A DNA stretch of 64,000 nt from Paenibacillus barcinonensis (lineage in GTDB: Bacteria > Bacillota > Bacilli > Paenibacillales > Paenibacillaceae), in assembly GCF_003217495.1 (NCBI RefSeq), contig NZ_QJSW01000006.1:186001-250000 (forward strand), given 5' to 3'. A program made the translations under genes and the position numbers. How positions within the stretch are numbered: position 1 is the first letter of the stretch; each line of letters begins with the position of its first letter. Of this stretch, positions 1 to 8,369 are shown piece by piece. Under the pieces are notes generated by a model, which made no database searches, was not told the origin of the DNA, and saw nothing but the letters and a program-made list of their open reading frames with translations.

Positions 1-544
1 TATGTACAGGCAACCAATGCAGACATGCCGCACCTGCGATAACAATAAAAGCAACGGTCGCTGCCAGCTTGATTACGGCTAATATATTTTCCGTTTGCGT
101 AATGCCTTTTGCTCCAAGGGCTGCAATACATAAACCTGCACAGGCATAGATCGCTACAAAAGCCCATAACGGAAAATCAGGGAACCAAAACTGTGAAAAC
201 AACCCGAGTGCCGTTAAAGAGCTACCCATAATAAGCATTTCAGAAGTCCAGTACATCCATCCGCTACCGAAACCGGCCCATGCTCCAAATGTTTCCCCGG
301 CATACGTGCGAAAAGCTCCTTCCTTGGGATCATCTGCGGTCATCTCCGCCAATGCACCATAAACAAAGTAGGTACCTGTCGCAGCAAGCAGCAGCAATAC
401 CAGCACAAACAAGCCCGACCAGCGAATGGCCAGACTGGAGCCTAGAAAAAAACCCGTACCAAGCGTACAACCTGCTCCAAACAAAGCAAGGCTCATCCAG
501 CCTAATGATTGTTGTTCTTGTTGACGATGCGCTCTACTTTTCAT
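1..544 (-). CDS. Amino acid permease, APC superfamily (partial, N-terminal part)
   Basis: The gene starts at 544 and its 3' end lies beyond the left edge, so about 181 codons are visible. After a short polar N-terminus (MKSRAHRQQEQQ) the first membrane helix carries the glycine-rich stretch GAGCTLGTGFFLG, which in APC-family transporters forms part of the substrate site. Further hydrophobic helices follow, with a short loop containing ADDPKEGAFRTYAGE. The family imports amino acids across the cytoplasmic membrane by coupling to protons or sodium; the substrate cannot be read from this fragment. The start is supported by GGAGGGG just upstream. It has no close upstream partner; the next gene on the same strand begins 360 bases away behind a terminator. 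Confidence 0.85.
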   Translation of the reverse strand, partial: MKSRAHRQQEQQSLGWMSLALFGAGCTLGTGFFLGSSLAIRWSGLFVLVLLLLAATGTYFVYGALAEMTADDPKEGAFRTYAGETFGAWAGFGSGWMYWTSEMLIMGSSLTALGLFSQFWFPDFPLWAFVAIYACAGLCIAALGAKGITQTENILAVIKLAATVAFIVIAGAACLHWLPVH

Positions 545-636
545 AATGCCCCTCCTCTGCTTGCTCTTGTTACGATGTGCCGGATTGAAGAGAATTATGT
601 CTGGCGTCTGAAAATAATCTATTTCACCCATTTTAG

Positions 637-667
637 TTTACATAACTTTTTATATGTAAATTATGTG
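637..667. repeat. Inverted repeat, copy A of a motif also found after xerS
   Basis: The layout is TTTACATAA (637-645), ten bases, then GTAAATTATGTG (656-667). Within it TTTACATA and TATGTAAA form an 8-base inverted repeat with an 8-base spacer. A close copy with the same arms and the same ten-base gap sits at 8272-8304. Function unknown; a protein binding site is the simplest reading. Confidence 0.5.
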
Positions 668-819
668 AGTTGACTTTTATTTACCAGGGTGTTACTCCCG
701 TTCTAACGGTAGATACCTGAAAAGTATGGAATGCGGATAAGTGACTAAATAAAGAGCAGCTTTCTATTATGAATTTTTCAAATATTGAAATTACATTATT
801 ACATAATTAACATCGCACA

Positions 820-857
820 AAAAAGGCAAGGTCGATTTATCTCGACATTGCCTTTTG
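820..857 (-). terminator. Rho-independent terminator after the barstar-like gene
   Basis: On the minus strand AAAAGGCAA and TCGA pair with TCGA and TTGCCTTTT around a short loop, and a run of six T follows. It lies about 50 bases after the barstar-like stop codon and closes the operon that begins with the response regulator at 3668. Confidence 0.85.
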
Positions 858-904
858 AGTTTAATTTATTTTCAAGCCAACCCTGCTCTGATGATGCTCT
901 GCTG

Positions 905-1183
905 CTACAATTTCATTTGAATTGTAAACAGTTCCTCCAACTGCTCCTGCACTTCATAGAGCACATTCAATACTTGATCGGCATAAGCACCAAGAGCATC
1001 TCTGCAAACGGCATAGTGAGTCCATTCTACCGTAATTGGCACAGGAACGTGCCACATTAGACCATCTCTCAGTGTATCCAGATTTGTGAAGTATACCTTC
1101 TCCAGACCTAATTTTTGTTGAAACATACTGTGTAGTTCTTCCTGCGTTGTCACTTCGCAGCCTTGAATAATGATCTTTTTCAT
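905..1183 (-). CDS. Barstar-like ribonuclease inhibitor family protein
   Basis: A 92-residue protein. It follows the barstar pattern over nearly its whole length: MKK-I-I-G at the N-terminus, LH at about 18, then Y-NLD-L-D-L (about 31-41), V-P-EW (about 46-53), and a C-terminal VL-V helix. Barstar blocks the RNase barnase by plugging its active site. The acidic residue of the barnase-binding loop (D in LRDGL) is kept, while the neighbouring tryptophan of classical barstar is arginine here. No barnase-like RNase is visible in the window. The gene lies 28 bases after psiE and just before a terminator, as last gene of a two-component/psiE operon. Family assignment is good; the partner and role are unknown. 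Confidence 0.8.
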   Translation of the reverse strand: MKKIIIQGCEVTTQEELHSMFQQKLGLEKVYFTNLDTLRDGLMWHVPVPITVEWTHYAVCRDALGAYADQVLNVLYEVQEQLEELFTIQMKL

Positions 1184-1211
1184 ATGTCCCGACCTCTGAT
1201 GTTATGAGATT

Positions 1212-1631
1212 TTAGTCATTCTGTCCCACGGTTTTGCGTCGATTGGCGATATACAGCGCAGTGATCATGATCAGGATTGCCATAGACCACCAAAACGTCT
1301 TGATCGCTTCATCGTGGTCCACGATGATCAAGCGAATAATCGCTGTTATACCAATATAGATAAAGTAGCGAAGCGGAAAATGAAAACCGGACTTGAAATA
1401 TTTGATAATTAAAGCGATGAACTCAAAGTACAAGAAAAACACCAGCAACTCTGACAGCATCTCATAATAGCTTTCCGCTCGGTTAAGGGAGGATTCGTAT
1501 ACGAAGCTCATAATGTACCATGTCTCACTGATTAGAAGTGCACTCAAGGCAAGTGCGAGGAAGAACAAGCAGATATTTAACAGTCCTTGTAGTAACTGCG
1601 TGACTCTCTGGAATTGGAATGGAATCTTCAT
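1212..1631 (-). CDS. psiE: PsiE family membrane protein
   Basis: A 139-residue protein with about four membrane helices. The central block FLYFEFIALIIKYF, then SGFHFPLRYFIYIGITAIIR and LIIVDH, matches the hallmark region of PsiE almost word for word. In E. coli psiE is induced by phosphate starvation and its biochemical role is unknown. Here it sits 23 bases after the histidine kinase gene and 28 before the barstar-like gene, so it is probably co-transcribed with the two-component system. That invites the idea that it answers the same signal, but the signal cannot be read from the sequence. Confidence 0.9.
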   Translation of the reverse strand: MKIPFQFQRVTQLLQGLLNICLFFLALALSALLISETWYIMSFVYESSLNRAESYYEMLSELLVFFLYFEFIALIIKYFKSGFHFPLRYFIYIGITAIIRLIIVDHDEAIKTFWWSMAILIMITALYIANRRKTVGQND

Positions 1632-1654
1632 GTTGATTTGCTCCTGTCTTCATT

Positions 1655-2986
1655 TTATTCATAGTGCTGGTCTGCATATTGAATCCGTGTATTCCAGAAG
1701 CGGAGCACTGTTCTATAGTTCAAATTCTCATGTGAGCTATGAAATTGCCCCTGCATTCGGGACATCATACGTGTGATGCTTCGTTCACCAAGACCCGTGC
1801 TATCAGCCGTGTTGTCTGCTGGTTTGATTCTATTGCTAAAATGAATCTCGAATGTTTCCTGATCCGATACAAAGGTGATGTCAATTTCCTCTTGCGGATC
1901 GGCATACTTTAACAGATTGGACATGATATTATCAAAAATCCGGCCGAGTTCCTCCATATTGACCTGAATAAAGGTATCAGGCAGCTCCCCGGTTATTCGA
2001 ACCCGAAACTGTTCCTGATGCAGAATCGACATTTGATCAGAGATTAGATCATAGATTACTTCTTTGACGGCAACACTCTCCAGATCAGCCACTTGTTCTT
2101 TATCCAGCAGAAAATAATCAAAGAGATTATCGGATAACGTCTTCAGCTGCAAAGCTTTTCCATAAGCATTTGCAACATAACGTCCTTGCTCGGTTTCCCG
2201 TTGAATATCCTCCTGCTTGGCAAACTCCAGATACATGATCAACGAAGTGAGCGGTGTACGCATATCATGTGACATCTCCGTAACCAGGCTCCTGCTCTCT
2301 GCTTGCAGCTTCTCAATAGCCTCAAGCTTGTCCAGAAAAGCTTTACGCAACTCCTCAATGCTCTCGGCAATCAGTGCGATTTCATCATGACCTTTGACCG
2401 TCATCTGGTAATCCAGTTCACCACCCTCCAGCATGTGGATCTCTCGATTAATTTGCCTTAAATAACGTAGGCTGCGGCGAATACCCAGAAGAACAACCAT
2501 CAAAAAGATACAAGTAGCCCCGATCAGCTCGGCTGTAAAGGCCAGATCATAGTAGCGGGAAGAATAGAAGCCATCAATGATAACTCTCCCTTCCCCATCA
2601 CTGAATTTAATCGGATGTGAATGATTCTGCAAATATTGAGTGACCTCCTCTTTGCCATACGCCACTTCATCCGCAGCCGTATAGTTGGAGTCATATTGCA
2701 GCATCTGGTCTTTAAAGATTGTGAGCATAATGTAATTTTCCTTGCGCACCCAATCGCCAAATGCTTTTCGATCCGTCGAAGCCAGCTCATTCACTGAAAC
2801 ATATTGGCTGAATCGCTTAATGTACCGAGCGGATGTCTCCTGATAATACTCATCGGAGCTCATATAACTGTCGATTAAGTTAGTACTGATCTTTTGCAAG
2901 GTGAGAAAAACAATACCACTTAACATGGCAGCCACCACAATAAGTAAAGCCAGCTTTTGATTCAGTGTAAATTTACGATGTGCCAA
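1655..2986 (-). CDS. Sensor histidine kinase, two-component system
   Basis: A 443-residue membrane kinase. One membrane helix (about 12-30), an extracytoplasmic region of about 115 residues, a second helix (about 150-170), a HAMP-like linker, the phosphoacceptor block SHDMRTPLTSLIMY (about 238-252), an N-box NIMSNLLKYAD, and a glycine box STGLGERSI. The usual DxG box of the ATPase domain is replaced by HFSNRI, seen in some VanS-like kinases. It overlaps the response regulator gene by 14 bases and is followed closely by psiE. It would sense an envelope or external cue and phosphorylate the partner encoded upstream. Confidence 0.9.
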   Translation of the reverse strand: MAHRKFTLNQKLALLIVVAAMLSGIVFLTLQKISTNLIDSYMSSDEYYQETSARYIKRFSQYVSVNELASTDRKAFGDWVRKENYIMLTIFKDQMLQYDSNYTAADEVAYGKEEVTQYLQNHSHPIKFSDGEGRVIIDGFYSSRYYDLAFTAELIGATCIFLMVVLLGIRRSLRYLRQINREIHMLEGGELDYQMTVKGHDEIALIAESIEELRKAFLDKLEAIEKLQAESRSLVTEMSHDMRTPLTSLIMYLEFAKQEDIQRETEQGRYVANAYGKALQLKTLSDNLFDYFLLDKEQVADLESVAVKEVIYDLISDQMSILHQEQFRVRITGELPDTFIQVNMEELGRIFDNIMSNLLKYADPQEEIDITFVSDQETFEIHFSNRIKPADNTADSTGLGERSITRMMSRMQGQFHSSHENLNYRTVLRFWNTRIQYADQHYE

Positions 2987-3668
2987 AGCGATAGCCTCTT
3001 CCCCATTCCGTTAGTATATATACCGGTTGTGCCGGATCATCCTCGATTTTTGCGCGAAGCTTGCGAATATGAACCATCACTGTGTTATTGGAGCAGTAAA
3101 AATAGGGCTGTCCCCACACGCTCTCATATATATTTTGTGCGGAAAATATTTTACTCCGTTTGCTCATGAGCAATTTGAGAATCCGATATTCCAGATCAGA
3201 CAGCTTGAGCTGCTGGCTATCCTTCCAGACTTCATTAAAATGATCACTCACTCGCAATTTGCCTGCAACGTGAAATGTTTCTTCATGACCGCTTTTGTCC
3301 TGATATACCGTATATCTTCTTAGCTGTGCGATGACTCTGGCATGCAATTCCTCTTCCGAGAACGGTTTGCTCATATAGTCATCCCCACCCGCTAACAGAC
3401 CTTCCGTTTTGTCCAACGTGCCTGATCTTGCTGTCAGAAATAATATAGGCACATTGGATGTCCTTCGAATCTCTTTGCACGTATCAATGCCTGACATTCC
3501 AGGCATCATGATATCCAGAATAACCAGCCCTAGTGAGCTGTCCACCAATTTCAGGGCCATTGGACCATCTGTTGCTCTTAACACCTCATACCCTGCTCTT
3601 CTAAGTGATTCATGCAGCAAATCCCCGATATCCCGATCATCCTCAACCACTAATATTCGATGACTCAT
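2973..3668 (-). CDS. Response regulator, OmpR/PhoB family
   Basis: A 231-residue DNA-binding regulator. The receiver has the acidic pair VVEDD, the phosphoacceptor in VILDIMMPG, and the lysine in SKPFSEEE. The C-terminal winged helix ends with the typical VRKLRAKIEDDP and WGRGYRFG. I chose the ATG at 3668 (MSHRILVVEDD) rather than an in-frame codon 18 residues upstream, because AGGTGA precedes it at the right distance and the receiver fold begins there. It is the first gene of the operon with the kinase, psiE and barstar-like genes. Confidence 0.92.
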   Translation of the reverse strand: MSHRILVVEDDRDIGDLLHESLRRAGYEVLRATDGPMALKLVDSSLGLVILDIMMPGMSGIDTCKEIRRTSNVPILFLTARSGTLDKTEGLLAGGDDYMSKPFSEEELHARVIAQLRRYTVYQDKSGHEETFHVAGKLRVSDHFNEVWKDSQQLKLSDLEYRILKLLMSKRSKIFSAQNIYESVWGQPYFYCSNNTVMVHIRKLRAKIEDDPAQPVYILTEWGRGYRFGTS

Positions 3669-3763
3669 ACCTCTCACCTCATGCTCTTGATGCAATTGTT
3701 GTATCCTACTATATTTCGTCAAATCGAACGTCTTTCATTACAGGTTACATCGTAAATCTTAAC

Positions 3764-3797
3764 AGTTTATGAAACTCTGAGATGGACACTAAACTGT
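3764..3797. promoter_or_regulatory. Palindromes in the shared upstream region
   Basis: Between the divergent response regulator and DUF418 genes there is a perfect AGTTT-ATG-AAACT palindrome (3764-3776), and a second AAACTGT (3791-3797) that mirrors ACAGTTT at 3762-3768. They could be binding sites for the adjacent regulator. This is a guess from position and symmetry only. Confidence 0.3.
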
Positions 3798-3956
3798 CAC
3801 AAGTTCGAGGAAAAATGTACAGCCTTCATAAATGGTTAAGATTTTTTCCTTATATTTGCCAATGTAAGGGTCTTGCGCCTATGGCTTATTGCCTTAATCC
3901 GACCCGAACAACTTTTCCATAACAAGTTTCCATAACAAAAAAAGAGAAAGGCAGGT

Positions 3957-5183
3957 ATGCATATGACTTTATGGAAAGAGGGTCATGGACAACCGCTAAG
4001 TCCGGGAGAACGCGTTCATTTTCTGGACATTGTGCGTGGATTTGCCATGCTGGGCATTATCATCGTTAACTATTTTCTCATGGTCGATTTTGTAAAAGGG
4101 TTTGAGATTTCATCGGATGATCCTGTACATAATTGGGTCTCCTGGTTTGTTGAAGGTAAGTTTATTACGCTATTCTCTTTCCTGTTCGGAGTTGGATTTA
4201 TGATTTTTATGGATCGAGCCGTACAGAGGGTGGCGCACCCAAACAGGCTGTTCATCCGCAGATTAATGATTCTGCTTGTTTTTGGACTGTTACACATCAC
4301 TTTTGTATGGGTAGGTGACATATTAAGCTATTATGCCATTGCAGGTTTGCTGCTGTTAGCCTTCTATAATCGTTCGGCACAAACATTGCTGCGCTGGATC
4401 ATCGTGTTTATTGCTGTTCAATGTCTGGCCCCTATGCTTGGTTTGCTCTTCAATGCATTCAATAACAGCACTTCCACTGATCCGATTTTCGCAGATTTCT
4501 CTTTGAATAGCCATAGCAGCGGACTCTCCTACCTCCAATCCATCGGTGCTCGCTGGGCCGACATGTCGTTTATGGCTGCGAGCTCATTCTTTACCGTTTA
4601 TTCTATGTTCGTCATGTTTCTGCTGGGTATGTATTTTGTCAAAATGAAATGGTTTCAGAACATGGAGTACAAAAAAAAGATCTGGAAGCGAATTTTTCTG
4701 TTTAGCTTCCTAGCTTATCTCATTACGCTGGGCAACTCACTGCTCGGCACACTTGTTCCTTTTGACAATAAACCTCTCGTGGGGCTTTCCTCTGTACTAG
4801 GTCAACTTGGTGGTGTGACCGGAAGTATGTTTTATATGAGCACACTTGCCATGCTTTTCCTGTATGCTCGCCGGCTACGCCGTGCACTCATGATTTTCAG
4901 TAAGGTTGGACGGATGTCGTTAACGTGTTATTTACTTCATTCGATAATTGGTACGTTTCTTTTTCTGGGTTATGGATTTGGACTTGCTGAGAAGGTTCAA
5001 CCAATACATGTTGTTTTCATCAGCTTTGGAGTATACGCCCTGCTGATCGTCATCAGCACATTGTGGCTTAAACGTTATAAGAGCGGACCTATGGAATGGA
5101 TCTGGCGCAAATTAACCTATGGAGGTGTAAAAACACATCCTGTGGCCACCACACCTCATGTCGTTCCCTCTACTGACCAATAA
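3957..5183 (+). CDS. DUF418 family membrane protein (YeiB-like)
   Basis: A 408-residue protein with roughly ten hydrophobic helices. The N-terminal signature [17 protein letters not shown] is typical of the DUF418/YeiB family, as is the large C-terminal DUF418 half ([12 protein letters not shown]). Members are multi-pass cytoplasmic membrane proteins, possibly related to acyltransferase-type membrane proteins, with no settled function. Two ATG codons lie close together (3957 and 3963); AGAAAGG upstream fits either. It is transcribed away from the two-component operon and faces the SDR gene tail to tail. Confidence 0.85.
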   Translation: MHMTLWKEGHGQPLSPGERVHFLDIVRGFAMLGIIIVNYFLMVDFVKGFEISSDDPVHNWVSWFVEGKFITLFSFLFGVGFMIFMDRAVQRVAHPNRLFIRRLMILLVFGLLHITFVWVGDILSYYAIAGLLLLAFYNRSAQTLLRWIIVFIAVQCLAPMLGLLFNAFNNSTSTDPIFADFSLNSHSSGLSYLQSIGARWADMSFMAASSFFTVYSMFVMFLLGMYFVKMKWFQNMEYKKKIWKRIFLFSFLAYLITLGNSLLGTLVPFDNKPLVGLSSVLGQLGGVTGSMFYMSTLAMLFLYARRLRRALMIFSKVGRMSLTCYLLHSIIGTFLFLGYGFGLAEKVQPIHVVFISFGVYALLIVISTLWLKRYKSGPMEWIWRKLTYGGVKTHPVATTPHVVPSTDQ

Positions 5184-5538
5184 GTCGTTACAATGCGCGA
5201 ACAGGCCCTTCTTTGCTTCAGGGGCTTATAATGGACAGATTTGCTGAATGTGATTTGATTCGTGGTCGCGGATTGGCAGGACCTCCTTGTGACGGATTTT
5301 ATTTCGGCTGACTATTATGAATTTTTCATATGATGAAAATAAATAATTTTCGGTCCAGTATACAATTACATGTCTTTTGTTAATCTGACAAAGCAGGTGC
5401 ATTAATTTTTATTCAGGATGACATTCCGGCTTCGTTTATATTAAAAATATCCACAGAAAATCCCATCGGCTTCATTTGCCGATGGGATTTTGCACCTGTT
5501 CATTCACAGTTTCGCTATTCTCAACAGCATCCGTGCCC
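5184..5538. other. Intergenic region between convergent genes
   Basis: No credible gene. It holds a strong terminator (5457-5491), a weak GGCCCTT/AGGGGC hairpin just after the DUF418 stop codon, and the second copy (5312-5328) of a 17-base word also present at 765-781. That copy runs into the palindrome TTTTCAT-ATG-ATGAAAA (5323-5339). Confidence 0.5.
5457..5491 (-). terminator. Terminator after the SDR gene
   Basis: A perfect 14-base stem, AAAATCCCATCGGC with GCCGATGGGATTTT, and a 7-base loop. T-rich DNA on both sides lets it act in both directions between the convergent DUF418 and SDR genes. Confidence 0.85.
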
Positions 5539-6312
5539 CTAAAAACCGTAAATGGACATCCCGCCATCCACTAATAAGGTCTGCCCTGTAATATATCCCG
5601 CTGCATCTGAAGCAAAAAAAACAACAGGTCCGACCACTTCTGGCAGCTCTCCCACACGCCCCAGCGGTGTACGGCTGACAATCTCCTGCAAATACTGCGG
5701 ATCATCAAGCAGCTTCTCGGTCAGCGGAGTTCTGAAATACCATGGTCCAACCGAATTCACACGAATACCGTATTTCCCCCACTCCATCGCGAGCACCTTT
5801 GTCATATGAATGAGCGCTGCCTTCGTTGCGCCATATACTACGCCTGTCCTAAGCGCGGTATGACCACCTACGGATGAAATGTTAATGATCTTACCCTCTC
5901 CGTAAGACTTCATATGCTGACCCGCCAACTGCGAAGCAAAAAAAGCCGATTTGAGATTCGTCTGCATAATCGTCTCCCACTGCTCCTCTGTAACGTCAAG
6001 CGCAGGTGTACGAATATTCATTCCCGCATTGTTCACAAGAATATGAATACGTCCCATCTCGGAAATGGCCTTCTGAAACGCGACCTCCAATTGCTCTTTG
6101 CTCGTCACATCAGCGCTTAGCGCCAGAGCTTTACGCCCCGTGTTCTCTACAATATAGGCTGCTGTTTCTTCAATTTCCTTCATCGTACGGGATACAAGCA
6201 CCACATCGGTTCCCGATTCCGCCAGTCCGATGGCAATCGCTTTGCCAATACCTCTACCTGCACCCGTCACCAGTGCTGTTTGTCCATCAAGCTGAAATGC
6301 CGATACATTCAT
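5539..6312 (-). CDS. Short-chain dehydrogenase/reductase (gluconate/glucose dehydrogenase-like)
   Basis: A 257-residue classical SDR. It has the NAD(P)-binding motif TGAGRGIG (about 16-23), NNAG (about 92), the active-site serine in INISSVGG, and YGATK (Y-x3-K) near 160. The C-terminal ITGQTLLVDGGMS is standard. Such enzymes oxidise or reduce an alcohol or carbonyl with NAD(P); the closest general resemblance is to glucose 1-dehydrogenase or gluconate 5-dehydrogenase types, but the substrate cannot be fixed. It appears to be single, ending in a strong terminator, with the GNAT gene about 60 bases upstream on the same strand. Confidence 0.88.
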   Translation of the reverse strand: MNVSAFQLDGQTALVTGAGRGIGKAIAIGLAESGTDVVLVSRTMKEIEETAAYIVENTGRKALALSADVTSKEQLEVAFQKAISEMGRIHILVNNAGMNIRTPALDVTEEQWETIMQTNLKSAFFASQLAGQHMKSYGEGKIINISSVGGHTALRTGVVYGATKAALIHMTKVLAMEWGKYGIRVNSVGPWYFRTPLTEKLLDDPQYLQEIVSRTPLGRVGELPEVVGPVVFFASDAAGYITGQTLLVDGGMSIYGF

Positions 6313-6371
6313 TGTTTATGGGCTCCTTTTAACTCTAATCCGACAAGCGTTTCATCGCAGGTTCATATGTA

Positions 6372-6860
6372 TCAGGTTAGAAAATATTGACTCGGATTAC
6401 CAAGCTCGGGATGAAACTTCTCCCGAAAACGTCCCCCCGTGTAATCTCCAATAATTTTACGCCAGAACGCCTGTGCAATCACATTGTTTCGTACCTGTGT
6501 GACTTTCCATCTCCCAGGAAAACGCCTAAATAATTCGTACGCTGCGCTGGTGCCTACCCCGCCCCGTCTGTACTTCTGCATGACAAAAAACTCTGTCAGA
6601 TAATAATCGTTATCCTTGTTTCCGGGATCTAATTTCTCCACCAGTGCAAAGCCCGCCGGCGTTCCATCACTTGTGATCAGAAAAGGGAATTTGCGATCCT
6701 TCTCTGTCCAAAAAGCATCCAAGCCCGGATACTCTGGAAAAATACCATCCTGATCTACATCAATGTTCAGATACTTCGTAAAATCATACAAATAAAACTG
6801 CATGAGATGCCGAATGACCTGACTCCGTTCACGGGGAACCAGTTCAATCTGTATGTTCAT
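6372..6860 (-). CDS. GNAT family N-acetyltransferase
   Basis: A 162-residue protein. The acetyl-CoA binding region is visible as YLTEFFVMQKYRRGGVGT (Q/R-x-x-G-x-G/A type loop), followed by the helix SAAYELFRRFPG and the late strand WKVTQVRNN-AQAFWRKI. Members transfer an acetyl group to an amine; the target here is unknown. I prefer the ATG at 6860 to one nine codons upstream, because AGGAGGAGGCGG sits just ahead of it. It may be co-transcribed with the SDR gene downstream. Confidence 0.85.
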   Translation of the reverse strand: MNIQIELVPRERSQVIRHLMQFYLYDFTKYLNIDVDQDGIFPEYPGLDAFWTEKDRKFPFLITSDGTPAGFALVEKLDPGNKDNDYYLTEFFVMQKYRRGGVGTSAAYELFRRFPGRWKVTQVRNNVIAQAFWRKIIGDYTGGRFREKFHPELGNPSQYFLT

Positions 6861-7146
6861 TGGGTCCGCCTCCTCCTGTATCTGCATATCTACAACTGTA
6901 AAGCTTTATTGGACGAAGGGCAACTTCGGTCGATACTAACACCTTGAAGCCTGGTCTACAAAGCATCAAAGACTGATTATTCACAGCCTGACAAGCAATC
7001 AAGCCAGATGTTTCCTGCAAATTATGGTACACTAAATAAAGCTTGCCTCCTTTGTCTGGTTTAGATTTTCCTACTCTCAACAGTTTTCAAAGAGGAGCAA
7101 GTCTTCATTTTTTGATATACCACATATACATATGGAGGTGCCGAAC

Positions 7147-8238
7147 TTGACCAACGTGCAAAAAGAGATTGACCGACGCAAACTGGATGAAAAACTGCCT
7201 TCTATGCCCTGGTTTGTTCAGCAATTCATTGACTATAAACTACCTGACCTGTCTCCGTCCACACTGCTGGAATATTTAAGAGACTATGATACCTTTTTCA
7301 CCTGGTTACGTGCAGAAGGGTTGTCTCAGGCTGAGTCCAACCAGGCCGTAACCTTACTTGAACTGGAAGTGCTGCGCATGGACTCCGTCACTGCCTTTCG
7401 GTTATACCTTACCACCAGACGAGAAGGGAAAAACTCCAGAATTACCGTTTCGCGCAAATTATCCTCTCTCCGTTCCTTATTTCATTATTTAAGCCAGATT
7501 GCAGAGGATGAAGACTTCTACCCACTGCTTAAACGGAACATTATGGCCAAAATTGAAATCAAGCGCACTCATAAGCCGAAGGACACCGCCGCTAAACTGA
7601 AAGGCAAAATTCTTGAAGAAGAAGAACTGCTTGAATTTATCGGTTACATCCTGGAAGGATATGCGGCAGATATGCAGAAGAACAAACAGGCCCTATACTC
7701 GCATGAGCTGAACAAGGAACGCGACGCGTGTATTGCCAGCCTCATTTTGAACTCGGGTCTACGGGTATCCGAAGTGGTCAACCTGAATGTGGACGATCTG
7801 GACCTAGGCAACAAACTGCTTTACGTTTACCGTAAAGGTAACAATGATGAAACGTTCAAAACACCCGTCTATTTCAGAGAGCAGGCCAAGGACGAGCTCG
7901 CAACCTATATGAGCCTGCGTCAAATGCGTTACCGTACCCCCAAACGGGAAAAAGCTCTATTTATAGCACTCCGCAACGGAGAATCCGAAGGTAGCCGCAT
8001 GACCAAACGTGCGATTCAGGCCATGATTATGAAATACGCAAAATGTTTTGGCAAGCCCTATCTGACGGTGCATAAATTGCGCCACTCCTTCGCAACAGAT
8101 TATTATCTGCAAAATGATATCTATAAAACGAAGGAACAGCTTGGGCATGCTTCCACTGAAACAACAGAGATCTATGCACATCTGACCGACAAAACGATGT
8201 CCGAAGCAATTGAACGCCGTCTGGAAGATAACGTATAA
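7147..8238 (+). CDS. xerS: Tyrosine recombinase XerS
   Basis: A 363-residue tyrosine recombinase. The N-terminal SAM-like domain begins MPWFVQQFIDYKL, with LLEYLRDYDTFFTWL, as in XerS proteins. The catalytic set is present: R in SGLRVSEVVNL, HKLRHSFATD (H-x-x-R), LGHAS, and the nucleophile in EIYAHLTD. XerS resolves chromosome dimers at a dif-type site. The start is probably the TTG at 7147, since GGAGGTG lies six bases before it; the in-frame ATG at 7132 overlaps that ribosome binding site and has none of its own. Compared with phage integrases it is short and sits among housekeeping genes, so I read it as a resident recombinase. Confidence 0.88.
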   Translation: MTNVQKEIDRRKLDEKLPSMPWFVQQFIDYKLPDLSPSTLLEYLRDYDTFFTWLRAEGLSQAESNQAVTLLELEVLRMDSVTAFRLYLTTRREGKNSRITVSRKLSSLRSLFHYLSQIAEDEDFYPLLKRNIMAKIEIKRTHKPKDTAAKLKGKILEEEELLEFIGYILEGYAADMQKNKQALYSHELNKERDACIASLILNSGLRVSEVVNLNVDDLDLGNKLLYVYRKGNNDETFKTPVYFREQAKDELATYMSLRQMRYRTPKREKALFIALRNGESEGSRMTKRAIQAMIMKYAKCFGKPYLTVHKLRHSFATDYYLQNDIYKTKEQLGHASTETTEIYAHLTDKTMSEAIERRLEDNV

Positions 8239-8271
8239 TGCGTTAATCTTCCATCCTTTATGCGATTATGG

Positions 8272-8304
8272 TTTACATAATATAAGTTACGTTTAAATTA
8301 TGTG
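8272..8304. repeat. Copy B of the TTTACATAA motif, with a dif-like arm
   Basis: TTTACATAA (8272-8280), ten bases, then GTTTAAATTATGTG (8291-8304), lying 33 bases after the xerS stop codon. It matches the motif at 637-667. The left part, GTTTACATAATATA (8271-8284), equals one half of the Bacillus subtilis dif site as I remember it, but the other half does not match. Confidence 0.45.
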
Positions 8305-8369
8305 TCATTCGTTTAGATTCAATTAGTAAAAGCTCCTATCTTCACAGTCCCCATCTGACAGGCTCCTCT

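Larger units (their letters stand above)
545..904. other. Intergenic region upstream of the permease
   Basis: This stretch has no credible gene. It contains the terminator of the barstar-like operon (820-857), an inverted repeat TTTACATA-N8-TATGTAAA (637-660), and a 17-base word (765-781) that recurs at 5312-5328. The inverted repeat lies about 95 bases upstream of the permease start, so it could be an operator. I could not pick a convincing -35/-10 pair. Confidence 0.5.

Noticed and set aside
606..625. Possible CodY-like site upstream of the permease
   Set aside because: TCTGAAAAT resembles half the motif, but I count about six mismatches to the 15-base consensus.
785..1060. 91-codon open frame overlapping the barstar-like gene
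   Set aside because: It crosses the terminator and lies antisense to the barstar family gene.
6844..7080. 78-codon open frame upstream of the GNAT gene
   Set aside because: It overlaps the GNAT start region and the intergenic space, with no motif; the AGGAGG there serves the GNAT ATG.
8271..8298. A complete dif site after xerS
   Set aside because: Only one arm agrees with a Bacillus dif. The other arm and the centre do not, and XerS sites have a different layout.
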